Assembly: GCA_011799875.1 (NCBI GenBank)
Contig: CM022297.1
Coordinates: forward strand, 537,947,135-538,011,134
From: Thinopyrum elongatum
Lineage: Eukaryota > Streptophyta > Magnoliopsida > Poales > Poaceae
Direction: 5' to 3'
Length of the DNA stretch: 64,000 nt
Notes under the pieces: model-generated
The model's input: the letters and a program-made list of their open reading frames with translations, nothing else
What the model was told of the DNA's origin: nothing
The model's database searches: none
Program-made: the position numbers and the translations under genes
Shown: positions 54,098-64,000 of the stretch, in pieces
Position numbering within the stretch: position 1 is the first letter of the stretch
How the letters are laid out: each line of letters opens with the position of its first letter

Positions 54098-56740
54098 TCA
54101 CTTGGAATTGTTTTTCAGAAAGTGCACCGTATGCTCATTATCATTGATATGAAAAGTGACCTTGCTTTTATTGCAATCAATGACAGCCCCTGCAGTATTC
54201 AAGAAGGGTCTACCAAGGATAATCGACATGTTGTCGTCCTCGGGCATCTCTAGTATAACAAAGTCAGTCAAAATACTAACATTAGCAACAACAACGGGCA
54301 CATCCTCACAAATACCGATAGGTATGGTAGTTGATTTGTCAGTCATTTGCAAAGATATTTCAGTAGGTGTGAGTTTATTCAAATCAAGTCTTTTATATAA
54401 AGAGAAAGGTATAACACTAACACCAGCTCCCAGATCACATAAAGCAGTTTTCACATAGTTTCTTTTGATGGAGCAAGGTATAGTTGGTATTCCCGGATCT
54501 CCAAGTTTTTTAGGTACTCCATCTTTAAAAGTATACTTAGCAAGCATAGTGGAGATTTCAGCTTCTGGTATTTTTCTCTTATTGGTGATGATGTCTTTCA
54601 AGTACTTTGCATAAGGAGGCATTTTTAAGATATCAGTCAAGCGAGTTCGCAAAAAGACTGGCCTAATCATGTCAGCAAAGCGTTCAAATTCTTCATCATC
54701 TTTCTTTTTAGTTGACTTAGGTGGAAAGGGCATAGGTTTTTGAACCCATGGTTCTCTTTCCTTACCATGTTTTCTAGCAACAAAGTCTCTTTTATCATAT
54801 CTTTTATTCTTGGGCTATGGGTTATCAAGATCAACAGCTGGTTCTATCTCAACATCATTATCTGGTTCTTTATTATTTCGTTGAGTTTCTTCATGAACCT
54901 CATCATTATCTTTTTTGTTATCAGAAGGTGAGTGTTCACTACCAGATTGAGTTTCAGCATCAGAGATAGAAACTTCATTATCATTATGAGGAGGTTTGTC
55001 TATTTCAGGTTCACTAGAGGCATGCAAAGTCCTATTATTTTTCTTCTTCTTTTTCTTTTTAGAAGGACTAGGTGCATCAGTGTTAATTCTTTGAGAGTCT
55101 TGTTCAATTCTCTTTGGGTGTCCCTCAGGATAAAGTGGTTCCTGAGTCATTTTAGCTCCTCTAGTTGCTACTCTAACAGCAAAGTCACTTATATTATTGT
55201 TCATTTCATCAAGTAACTCTCTTTGAGATTTAGCAACTTGTTCTAGTTGAGTTTGAACCATAGAGGCATGCTTTCCTACACCTCTAACATCATTTGAGAT
55301 TCTAAATAACAAGTCACATAAGCGAGCAATCATATCAGAGTTGTATTTCAATTGTTTCATAACATTTGCATTGAAGTGATCTTGCTTTCTAATGTAATTA
55401 TCAAACTCATAAAGGCATTGACTAGGATGTTTATTGTGAGGATCATCACTATCATTGAATTTTATTAAAGATTTTACCTCTACCACCTTAAGTAGTGGTG
55501 GTGCTTCAAGCCCATGTATTTCTTCAATAGGTGGTAAATTTTTAACATCCTCTGCCTTAATACCTTTTTCTTTCATAGATTTCTTTGCCACTTGCATATC
55601 TTCAGGACTGAGATATAAGATACCCCTCTTCTTCGGAGTGGGTTTAAGCGGTGTTTCAGGAGGAGTCCAATCATCATAATTTTTCAATATGTTATTCAAT
55701 AATTCTTCAGCTTGCCCAATAGTTCGTTCCCTGAAAACACAACCAGCACAACTATCTAGGAAGTCCCTAGAAGCATCGGTTAGTCCATTATAGAAGATAT
55801 CAAGTATTTCATTTTTCTTAAGAGGATGATCAGGCAAACCATTAAGCAATTGGAGAAGCCTCCCCCAAGCTTGTGGGAGACTCTCTTCTTCAATTTGCAC
55901 AAAGTTAAATATCTCCTGCAAGGCAGCTTGTTTCTTACGAGCAGGGAAATATTTTTCATAGAAGTAATAAATCATATCCTGGAGACTACGCACACAACCA
56001 GGAGCAAGAGTATTGTACCAAGCTTTAGCATCACCCTTTAATGAGAACGGAAATAATTTGAGAATATAATAATAGCGAATCTTCTCATCATGAGCAAAAA
56101 AGGTGGCTATGTCATTCAACTTAGTAAGATGTGCCACGACAGTTTCAGTTTCATAACCATGGAAAGGATCAGATTCAACCAAAGTAATTAACTCTGGGTC
56201 GACAGAGAATTCATAATCCTTATCATCAATAAAGATAGGTGAAGTAGCAAACTTAGGATCACATTTCATTTTAGCATTCAGAGATCTTTCTTTATACTTG
56301 CATAATAATTTCTCTAGATCATCTCTATCCTTACAAGCAAGAATATCTCTAGTTGCCTCCTCACTCATAGCATAACCTTCCGGTACCTTCGGCAATTCAT
56401 ATCTAGGAGGGCTAGTTCTAGGTGTTTCAAGAGTTTCAGTTTCAAGCTCATCATCAGTTTCAACAATATCATGCTATCTTACTCTAGCAATTTGTTCATC
56501 AAGAAATTCACCTAGTGGCACATTATCATCAAGCAAGGTACTAGCATCATCATGAGTAGCATTCATAGCAGAAGTAGCATCATCAATAACTTGCGACATA
56601 TCAGAATTAATAGCATGTGGTGGTGTTGCAAGTTTACTTATAACAGAAGGTGAATCTAAATCAGAGCTGGATGGCAGTTCCTTACCTCCCCTCGTCTTAG
56701 AGGGAAAAATCTTAGTCTTAGCATCCTTCAGATTCTTCAT
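54098..56740 (-). pseudogene. gag-protease polyprotein of Athila-like element with two TAG stops
   Basis: A single 881-codon frame from ATG 56740 (MKNLKDAKTKIFPSKTRGG) to a stop at 54098, broken only by TAG at 56474-56476 and 54815-54817. The gag core reads FPFSLKGDAKAWYNTLAPG and LPQAWGRLLQLLNGLPDHP. A Lys-rich segment and an acidic spacer follow, then the protease with TALCDLGAGVSVIPFSLYK. Both stops fall where a Gln codon fits, so CAG to TAG is likely. The protein would form the particle and process itself. There is no RT downstream. Confidence 0.85.
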
Positions 56741-56790
56741 AGTGATAATATGATAATAATCCCAAGTGACTCAACAAATATAGCTATGCT

Positions 56791-56807
56791 CCCCGGCAAC
56801 GGCGCTA
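56791..56807 (-). other. Primer-binding site (tRNA-Asp type, one mismatch)
   Basis: The + strand reads CCCCGGCAACGGCGCTA, matching the tRNA-Asp 3' end except for the penultimate C to T, 11 bp inside the 5' LTR. Confidence 0.75.
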
Positions 56808-56818
56808 GAAAAAGGTCT

Positions 56819-57080
56819 TGATAACCCACAAGTATAGGGGATCGCAATAGTTTTCGAGGGTAGAGTATTCAACCAAAATATATAGATTCGACACAAGGGG
56901 AGCCAAAGAATATTTGAAGGTATTAGCAGCTGAGTTGTCAATTCAACCACACCTGGAGATTAATTATCTGCAGCAAAGTGATCAGTAGCAAAGTAGTATG
57001 ATAGTTTTGATAATAGCAGCAATAGTAATAGTAACGGTAATAGTGATAGCAATGATTTTGTAGCAGTAACGATAGCAGTA
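56819..57080 (-). repeat. 5' LTR fragment of Athila-like element
   Basis: The first 262 bp (+ strand order) match the start of 48727-50139 closely, then stop at GATAGCAGTA where the CACTA begins. In the other LTR the sequence continues GATAGCAGTAGCAGCAG. The remainder should lie beyond the CACTA, outside the window. Confidence 0.88.
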
Positions 57081-57104
57081 CACTAGTAGAAAAAGGGCCT
57101 AATG

Positions 57105-57376
57105 TGAAGCTCATTAGTCCCGGTTTGTGGTTGAACCGGCACTAATGTGACCATTAGTGCCGGTTCCAATGGCTAGGCGGGCGGTGACCATTAGTCCTGG
57201 TTCGTGGCGAACCTATAGTACCGGTTCGTGCCATGAACCGGGACTAAAGAGCTGGTGGCAGGCTATTGTCAGGCTGCAGCCCCACCAACACCTTTAGTCC
57301 CGGTTCGTGGCACGAACCGGTACTAGAGATGCACCTTTAGTCCCGGTTTGTATAACCAACCGGGACTAAAGATCAT
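57105..57376. promoter_or_regulatory. Left subterminal hairpin repeats of the CACTA
   Basis: Multiple inverted copies of ATTAGTCCCGGTTTGTGG / CGAACCGGGACTAAAG-type units; those at 57293-57320 and 57331-57368 fold back on themselves. Such repeats are transposase or accessory-protein binding sites in CACTA elements and sources of small RNAs. Confidence 0.8.
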
Positions 57377-57378
57377 CC

Positions 57379-57386
57379 TATATAAA
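57379..57386 (+). promoter_or_regulatory. TATA box of the CACTA genes
   Basis: TATATAAA in CCTATATAAACCC, followed by a pyrimidine-rich leader (TTCCTCTCCTCT) typical of a plant 5' UTR. It lies just inside the subterminal hairpins. Confidence 0.6.
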
Positions 57387-57890
57387 CCCTTCGTCGAGGC
57401 CGAGCTCTCTATTCTTCCCCTTTCCTCTCCTCTTTGATTTCTTCCTCTCCTCTCAAGCTCATCCTCCATTTTTCACAAAATTTGTCAAGTTTTCAAGGCA
57501 CCCCATCCATCCAAGTGATCACAAAGGTTAGCAACTTTGTCCTTTCACCTCTCATTGCTAGATTAGCTCTTACAATGCTCTATAAGTATAGTGATTTGTG
57601 GGTTTTAGTAATTTGGGAGGAATTATATGTGGTAGTTTATTTGATTTATATGCAATTTGAGCTCAAAATAACTCTTAGTTTGCATATGTAGGTGTGGTTT
57701 ACTTAGTGCCTTCCCATCTCCGTCCTAACCATCGTCGATCGGCCGCACCGTCCCATTGCCAGCACCACCTTGTGGTGAGCCTCTTGTTCTTATCTTTTTT
57801 ATATAAAAAAATCATGTTATTTGTGTGATTTAGATATATAGTTACTTGTATAATTATCTTACCCGTACGTTGTTTGTTATACATAGTGTC

Positions 57891-58338
57891 ATGGTTTTGA
57901 TATCCGTCCCCGTCGGCCCTCGTCCGGTTTATGATTCGGATGAGGTATATTCTCTTTTATAACTATTTGTTGCATTTTGTGTTTATGAGAAATTATGCCC
58001 ATCAAGTTGACATAGATATTTTTATCTAGGAGGTATGTGAACCGGAAATTCCAACCGACCCTATTGTCAAGAGGTTAAATTTAGTTGAAAATGAAAATGA
58101 GTATTTGAAAGAAAAATTGAAAAGAATTGAGGACGAGAAGATGGAATTGGAGTTGCATCTTGCCGATGTCGTCGATGATCACAAGATCAAGATGGATAAA
58201 ATGCGCTTGAATATTAGAAAGATTAGAAAATATGCCATTGATAGTGAAGCTTGGTATCATTATGCTGTTGGATCAATTGTTACCTTATTTGCCATCTTGA
58301 TCGCATTTGTTGTTGTTGCATTTAAATGCTTTAGCTAG
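57891..58338 (+). CDS. CACTA-encoded 120-aa coiled-coil protein with C-terminal membrane anchor
   Basis: Exon 1 57891-57944 (MVLISVPVGPRPVYDSDE) joins exon 2 58030-58338 by a GT-AG intron in phase 0 (GATGAG/GTATAT, ATCTAG/GAGGTA). The result is an uninterrupted 120-aa frame: an acidic N terminus, a charged heptad-like helix about residues 33-80 (ENENEYLKEKLKRIEDEKME), then a hydrophobic segment about 97-116 (GSIVTLFAILIAFVVVAF) and a short tail. This predicts a tail-anchored coiled-coil protein. It sits between the promoter and the transposase gene of the same element and reads the same way. I know no assigned function. The intact frame contrasts with the broken transposase. Confidence 0.65.
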
Positions 58339-58438
58339 AGAGTTTGTATGTTGTTTTATGAGAATAAGTGTGTATGGAACTTTATGTATGAACTTTTTGT
58401 ATGAACTTGTATTAATTTGGTCTTTTCGGTGCTGTGTA

Positions 58439-61400
58439 ATGAAGATGAGCCGGCAATGGATGTACGATGACGAATGCTCTCCCCAGTTCGTTAATGGCAA
58501 GCGTACTTTTCTGCTTGCGGCTGAGGCAAACAAGCGGGCGGATGGTTTTATGTCTTGTCCATGTGCTGGCTGTAAGAATGATCAGAATTACTCTAAGTAA
58601 AAAACCATTCATGTCCACCTGTTTGAGTCCGGTTTCATGCCCCACTATAATGTTTGGACCAAGCACGGAGAAAGAGGGGTTATGATGGAAGACAATGAAG
58701 AAGAAGAGGACGACGGCAGCTATCCTGGCCATGGGTTCCCTGAATACGATGGTACAACAATGGGGGAAGAAGCTGAGCCGGCAATGCGGGAAGAAGCTGA
58801 GCCGGCAATGCGGGAGGAAGCTAAAGAAGAGGCATCAGATGAGCTCACTGATGATCTAGGTCGGGCCATTGCCAATGCAAAGAGAAACTGCGCAAGTGAG
58901 AAGGAGAGGCTGAAGTTGCAGCGCATGTTAGAGGACCACAAGAAATTGTTGTACCCAAATTGCGAAGCTGACAAGAAAAAGTTGGGCACCACACTGGAAT
59001 TGCTGCAATGGAAGGCAGATAATGCTGTATCTGACAAGGGATTTGGAAAGTTGCTGATAATGTTAAAGAAGATGCTTCCAAAGGACAACGAATTGCCCGA
59101 GAGTACGTACGAAGCAAAGAAGGCTGTCTGCCCTCTAGGATTAGAGGTGCAGAAGATACATGCATGCCCTAATGACTGCATCCTCTACCACGGTGAGTAC
59201 GAGGATTTGAACGCGTGCCCGGTATGCAATGCATTGCGCTATAAGATCAGTTGCGATGACCCTGGTCATGTCAAGGGCGAGCGCCCCAGGAAGAAGATTC
59301 CTGCCAAGGTGATGTGGTATGCTCCTAAAATACCATGGTTGAAACATTTGTTCCAAAACAAAGAGCATGCCAAGTTGATGCGATGGCACAGAGAAGACCG
59401 TAAGAAAGACGGGAAGTTGAGAGTACCCGCTGACGGGTCGCAGTGGAGAAAAATCGAGAGAAAGTACTGGGAGGACTTCGCAGGTGACGCAAGGAATGTA
59501 TGGTTTGGTCTAAGCGCAGATGGCATTAATCCTTTTGGGGAGCAGAGCAGCAATCATAGCACCTGGCCTATGACTCTATGTATGTATAACCTTCCTCCTT
59601 GGTTGTGCATGAAGTGGAAGTTCATTATGATGCCAGTGCTCATCCAAGGCCCTAAGCAACCCGGCAACGACATTGATGTGTACCTAAGGCCATTTGTTGA
59701 AGAACTCTTACAACTATGGAATGAAAAAGGTGTACGTGCGTGGGATGAGCACGGACAGGAGGAATTTGACCTACATGCATTGCTGTTTGTGACCATCAAT
59801 GATTGGCCTGCTCTCAGTTACCTTTCAGGACAGACAAACAAGGGATACCGCGCATGCATGCACTATTTGGATGATACCAACAGTATATATTTGGATAATT
59901 GTAACAAGAATGTGTACCTAGGACATCGTCGATTTTTTCCGAGCAGGCATCCCGTAAGAAAGAAAGGCAAGCATTTCAAAGGTGAGGCAGATCACCGGAC
60001 GAAGCCTCGCCACTGTACTGGAGATGATGTACATGATATGGTCAAGGATTTAAAGGTAATCTTTGGAAAGGGTCTTGGCGGACAATTTGTTTCGAAAGAC
60101 ACTGACGGACGCGCACCCATGTGGAAGAAGAAATCTATATTTTGGGGCCTACCCTATTGGAAAGACCTAGAGGTCCGCTCTGCAATCGACGTGATGCACG
60201 TGACGAAGAATCTTTGCGTGACCCTGCTTGGCTTCTTGGGCATGTATGGGAAGACAAAAGATACACCGGAGGCACGGGAGGACCAGCAACATATGCACGG
60301 AAAGGATGGCATACATCAGGGTCATGCCAGCTATGCTCTTACCAAAGAAGAGAAGGAAATCTTCTTTGAATGCCTGCTCAGTATGAAGGTCCCGTCTGGC
60401 TTCTCGTCGAATATAAAGGGAATAATAAATATGACAGAGAAAAAGTTCCAGAACCTAAAGTCTCATGACTGCCACGTGATTATGACGCAGCTGCTTCCGG
60501 TTGCATTGAGGGGGCTTCTACCGGAAAACGTTCGATTAGCAATTGTGAAGCTGTGTGCATTCCTCAATGCAATCTCTCAGAAGGTAATCGATCCAGAAAT
60601 CATACCAAGGTTAGAGAATGATTTGGTGCAATGTCTTGTCAGTTTCAAGTTGGTGTTCCCACCATCCTTCTTAAATATCATGACGCACATCCTAGTTCAC
60701 CTATGCGAAGAGATTGCCGTTCTGGGTCCTGTATTTCTACACAATATGTTCCCCTTTGAGAGGTTCATGGGAGTCTTAAAGAAATATGTTCATAACCATG
60801 CTAGACCAGAAGGAAGCATCTCCAAGGGCCATGAAAATGAGGAGGTCATTGAGTTTTGTGTTGACTTTATTCCTGACCTTAAGCCGATTGGTGTTCCTGA
60901 ATCGTGGCATAAGGGCAGACTGGGTGGAAATGGCACGCTAGGACCGAATCAAATAATATGTATGGACGGGCATTCTCTCACTGAAGCACACTACACAGTT
61001 CTACAAAATTCCTCCTTGGTGGCTCCGTATATGGAGGAACACAAGAATATTCTAAGCTCCAAATACCCGGAGCAGTCTGAAGACTGGATTACACGCGAAC
61101 AAACGAGGACTTTCGCCGGTTGTTTGCAGACACGTGCCATGCATGACGACGCTGTTGAAGATGACCTGTACTTGCTGTCCCAGTTACCATCTTCGAATAT
61201 AATGACTTTCAAAGGGTACGAGATAAATGGGAATACATTTTACACGATCGCGCAAGATAAAAAGAGCACCAACCAAAATAGTGGTGTCCGCTTTGATGCA
61301 GCAACCAGTAGGGGAAAGGACACATATTGTGGTTACATAGAGGAGATATGGGAACTCGACTATGGAAGTAATTTGAAGGTCCTTTTGTTTCGGTGCAAAT

Positions 61401-61816
61401 GGGTCAATCTGATAGGAGGCAGCGTAAAGGAAGACCCGTAGTACAGAATGACAACAGTGGATCTCAACAATCTTGCATACGCAGACGAACCATTCGTCCT
61501 AGCCAATGATTTGGCGCAGGTTTTCTATGTGAAGGACATGTCTACCAAGCCGAGAAAAAGAAAAGATAAGGAAGCGAATATATCATACGATGAGCCAAAG
61601 CACCACATAGTTCTTTCAGGGAAAAGAAACATCGTGGGAGTGGATGACAAGACAGACATGTCAGAAGATTATGAAAAGTTTCATGAAATTGCTCCCTTCA
61701 CAGTGAATGTTGACCCGAGCATCCAGTTAAATGATGAACATTATCCATGGTTACGGCGCAAAGGGACACACGCGAAGAAAAAGTTTCACACCCAAAGATC
61801 CCACTATGGGATGTGA
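58439..61816 (+). pseudogene. TNP2-type CACTA transposase with two in-frame stops
   Basis: A single 1,126-codon frame starts at ATG 58439 (MKMSRQWMYDDECSP) and ends at 61816, interrupted by TAA at 58598-58600 and TAG at 61439-61441. The N terminus is the transposase-associated domain (CPCAGCKN, then IHVHLFESGFMPHYNVW). Acidic repeats (AEPAMREE) follow. The TNP2 core carries CPLGLEVQKIHACPNDC, WFGLSADGINPF and VTINDWPALSYLSG. Further downstream are LPVALRGLLPENVR and MFPFERFMGVLKKYVHNHA, and a C-terminal domain with GYIEEIWELDYG and DEPFVLANDLAQVFYVKDM. The enzyme would cut and join CACTA ends. With an early stop, internal initiation at 58637 would drop the N-terminal domain. Confidence 0.88.
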
Positions 61817-61977
61817 CCGGCTTTACTGTCATCACTTTCTTCTCTAGTGAGTTTCCGGACTTATATATCTGGAAAGTCCCACTTTGGACAAACCGTAGGG
61901 AATCTTTGTAATAGTTAGGGTGCTTATGTGTTTTGCCATTTGAAACATGTACTTGTGTGCTTCGGACAAACGTCATC

Positions 61978-63258
61978 AATTTTCAACCCTTTCCGACTTC
62001 ATTTGCTATTTTTCATGCATTTACTAATTTTTTGAGCTAAATGACCCTGAAATTGAAAAGCACTACAAATGAACTCTGAAAAGTTTGAAAGTTGGCATGG
62101 TATCATCATTTCACCCACATATCATGTGCTAAAAAGTTGAGTGGGTTACGGCAAAAACTGGATGCACTTCGTGTACAAAATGGACAATCTCTTTCGAAGT
62201 ATCAAGGTTTCAGACGATAACTCATCTGTTACAAAGGCATTTCATTTTTTTAAAATTATTTCAACTCCAGACTTTTTGTGCGTTCAATATGCACCATTCA
62301 AAGCCACGACATCAATTTTCAACCCTTTCCGACTTCATTTGGTATTTTTAATGCATTTACCATTTTTTGAGCTAAATGGCCCTGAAATTGAAAAGCACTA
62401 CAAATGAACTCTGAAAAGGTTGAAAGTTGGCATGGTACCATCATTTCACCAACATAGCATGTGCTAAAAAGTTGAGAGGGTTACGGCAAAAACTGGATGC
62501 ACTTCGTGTACAAAATGGACAATCTCTTTCGAAGTATCAGGGTTTCGAATGAAAACTCATCTGTTACAAAGGCATTTCATTTTTTTAAACTTATTTCAAC
62601 TCCAGACTTTTTGTGCGTTCAGTATGCACCATTCAAAGCCACGTCATCAATTTTCAACCCTTTCCGACTTCGTTTGGTATTTTTCATGCATTTACTGATT
62701 TTTTTGAGCTAAATGACCCTGAAATTGAAAAGCACTACAAATGAACTCTGAAAAGTTTGAAAGTTGGCATGGTATCATCATTTCAACCACATAGCATGTG
62801 CTAAAAAGTTGAGAGGGTTACGGCAAAAACTGGATGCACTTCGTGTACAAAATGGACAATCTCTTTCGAAGTATCAGGGTTTCGGACGAAAACTCATCTG
62901 TTACAAAGGCATTTCATTTTTTTAAACTTATTTCAACTCCAGACTTTTTGTGCGTTCAGTATGCACCATTCAAAGCCACATCATCAATTTTCAACCCTTT
63001 CTGACTTCATCTGGTATTTTTCATGCATTTACTGATTTTTTGAGCTAAATGACCCTGAAATTGAAAAGCACTACAAATGAACTCTGAAAAGGTTGAAAGT
63101 TGGCATGGTATCATATTTCACCCACATATCATGTGCTAAAAAGTTGAGTGGGTTACGGCAAAAACTGGATGCACTTCGTGTACAAAATGGACAATCTCTT
63201 TCGAAGTATCAGGGTTTCGGACGAAAACTCATATGTTACAAAGGCATTTCATTTTTTT
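61978..63258. repeat. ~336 bp tandem repeats downstream of TNP2
   Basis: GAGCTAAATGRCCCTGAAAT recurs at 62034, 62369, 62706 and 63042 (335-337 bp apart), each followed by GGTTACGGCAAAAACTGGAT and TTTCGAAGTATC.GGTTTC. The short ORFs starting MHFVYKMDNLF recur with the repeat and are not genes. From 63260 to 63560 the DNA is AT-rich with no feature. Confidence 0.92.
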
Positions 63259-63817
63259 AAATAACCTAAGTATTACCAAATTGAATATAATGATAAAACA
63301 CACTAATATTAAACATAAGAAAAAAGAATCACTGAAAAATCTATTTTTAAAGTAAAGTTATTCACAAACTAGTGATTCACACAAATTTCAAATAGTTCAA
63401 ATTTAAACTATTCAAATTTGAAAACCACTGGCACTAACAGAAAGTTTGTAATTTTTGTACCTAAAGCAAAAATATTCACAAAGAAACTCTAAATACAGCA
63501 AAAATGAACTCAGAAATAAATAAAAGAAAATAAATAAAGCAGAAAAGAAAAAAAGAAAAAAGAACTAAATAAAAAAAGCCCGCCTACTGGGCCACAGCGG
63601 CCTGCATACGACTAGAAACCCAACCTGTAGTTGGGCCAGGATGCAGGCCCGCTAGCCCAGTAGGCCCACCAGGGCATCGCAGCAGAGGTAGGCCCAGAAG
63701 GCCTGCATTAGAGAGGAGCACGAGTCAGCAGCCGCGGCGGGGCTTATAAGCTAGTGCGGGCGCCCATCGGCTGGCGAGGTGGGACTAAACTTGCTCCGCA
63801 CTGCACCTGCGCCAGCG

Positions 63818-63985
63818 CAACCCTTTAGTCCCGGTTGGTGGCTCCAACCGCGACTAAAGGGGGGGGGGCCTTTAGTCCCGGTTGGAGCCACCAACCGGGA
63901 CTAAAGGGGTGGGCTTCCCGCCGCTTGGCCTGGCCAAAATAGACCTTTAGTCCCGGTTGGTGGCTCCAACCGGGACTAAAGGTCC
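63818..63985. repeat. Right subterminal hairpins of the CACTA
   Basis: Three fold-back units of CCTTTAGTCCCGGTTGG..GCTCCAACCGSGACTAAAGG lie near 63822-63860, 63870-63906 and 63943-63982; the last is nearly perfect over 39 bp. The element's terminus should be a short distance past 64000. Confidence 0.85.
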
Positions 63986-64000
63986 CAACTATATAAACAA

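Larger units (their letters stand above)
48727..57080 (-). mobile_element. Athila-like Ty3/gypsy retrotransposon lacking pol
   Basis: The 3' LTR is 48727-50139 and the 5' LTR begins at 56819 (both start TGATAACCCACAAGTATAGG on the + strand). A tRNA-Asp primer site lies at 56791-56807 and a purine-rich tract at 50140. In element orientation: gag-protease (56740-54098), a ~900 bp spacer with a GC hairpin, a late ORF (53179-52199) and a 2 kb non-coding tail. RT, RNase H and integrase are absent between protease and late ORF, and the same arrangement is seen in the fragment at 19.5-23.5 kb. It is inserted into the Tat gypsy element and is itself broken at 57080 by a CACTA element. It resembles the Sabrina/Fatima/WHAM-type Triticeae elements; exact family unresolved. 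Confidence 0.88.
57081..64000 (+). mobile_element. CACTA (En/Spm) transposon encoding TNP2, right end outside window
   Basis: Left terminus CACTAGTAGAAAAAGGGCC with preceding GTA as likely 3 bp target duplication. Subterminal hairpins built on TTTAGTCCCGGTT..ACGG occur at both ends. Two genes are read rightwards: a small coiled-coil membrane protein and TNP2 transposase. These are followed by a ~336 bp tandem array and a right subterminal hairpin region that the window cuts. Confidence 0.92.

Noticed and set aside
62141..62712. Repeated ORFs beginning MGYGKNWMHFVYKMDNLF or MHFVYKMDNLF
   Set aside because: They recur once per 336 bp tandem unit, start inconsistently and have no independent support.
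1..64000. tRNA genes, CRISPR arrays, bacterial operons, replication origins
   Set aside because: None seen. The tRNA-Asp-like matches are 17 bp primer-binding sites adjacent to LTRs, not tRNA genes.

Overview
This window is nuclear DNA from a large grass genome, most likely a Triticeae species (wheat, Aegilops or barley group). The evidence is the TE composition: nested LTR retrotransposons with tRNA-Asp primer sites, CACTA transposons with 'TTTAGTCCCGG' subterminal hairpins, and Stowaway and Tourist-like MITEs. A few grass gene relics lie between the transposable elements (TEs). No rRNA operon, tRNA, CRISPR or prokaryotic feature is present. Most gene relics carry one or a few clear lesions.

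Layout. 0-5 kb holds a SIAH-type RING ubiquitin-ligase relic (minus strand, one frameshift), a Tourist-like MITE between two diverged copies of a ~290 bp repeat, and a short grass gene with one TAG stop. 5.03-11.57 kb is a complete minus-strand LTR element with no gag-pol and one unfamiliar 233-aa ORF. 14.2-16.2 kb is a 3'-5' exonuclease-like pseudogene split by a 1,420 bp Mutator-type element with a perfect 9 bp target duplication (TSD). 18-19.55 kb is the right part of a CACTA element lying against a plus-strand Athila-like fragment (19.55-23.51 kb), whose late ORF is split by a Stowaway MITE. A CACTA-like fragment follows (23.5-24.8 kb), carrying a foldback and a 5S-rRNA-like sequence. A second exonuclease-like relic is at 25.0-25.75 kb (minus).

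26.29-36.21 kb is the most interesting unit. It is a 9.9 kb CACTA-like element (CACT...AGTG ends, TSD TAT) inserted into a Stowaway MITE whose two halves flank it. It has no visible transposase. It carries two divergently oriented, apparently intact, intron-containing B3-like genes, a small basic-protein ORF, a B3-like gene fragment, a ~500 bp tandem array between the gene starts, and clusters of a TGTGYGAT motif near its ends.

A grass gene of unknown function (36.65-37.64 kb) follows. Its 3' half and the 5' part of a Tat-lineage gypsy element were then duplicated in tandem as a ~4.6 kb block (37,414-42,016 and 42,017-46,618), with an 8 bp microhomology (CTCGTCGA) at each junction. The gypsy element continues through RT, RNase H and a second RNase H until 48,726. 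There a minus-strand Athila-like element without pol (48,727-57,080) is inserted. That element's 5' LTR is broken by a CACTA transposon (57,081 to beyond the window) encoding a small coiled-coil/membrane protein and a TNP2 transposase with two stops.

Insertion order read from the breaks: Tat element, then tandem duplication (not ordered relative to the next step), then Athila-like element, then CACTA at the right end; and MITE, then CACTA-like B3 element, in the middle. Family names and domain calls come from reading translated sequence. No database search was run.
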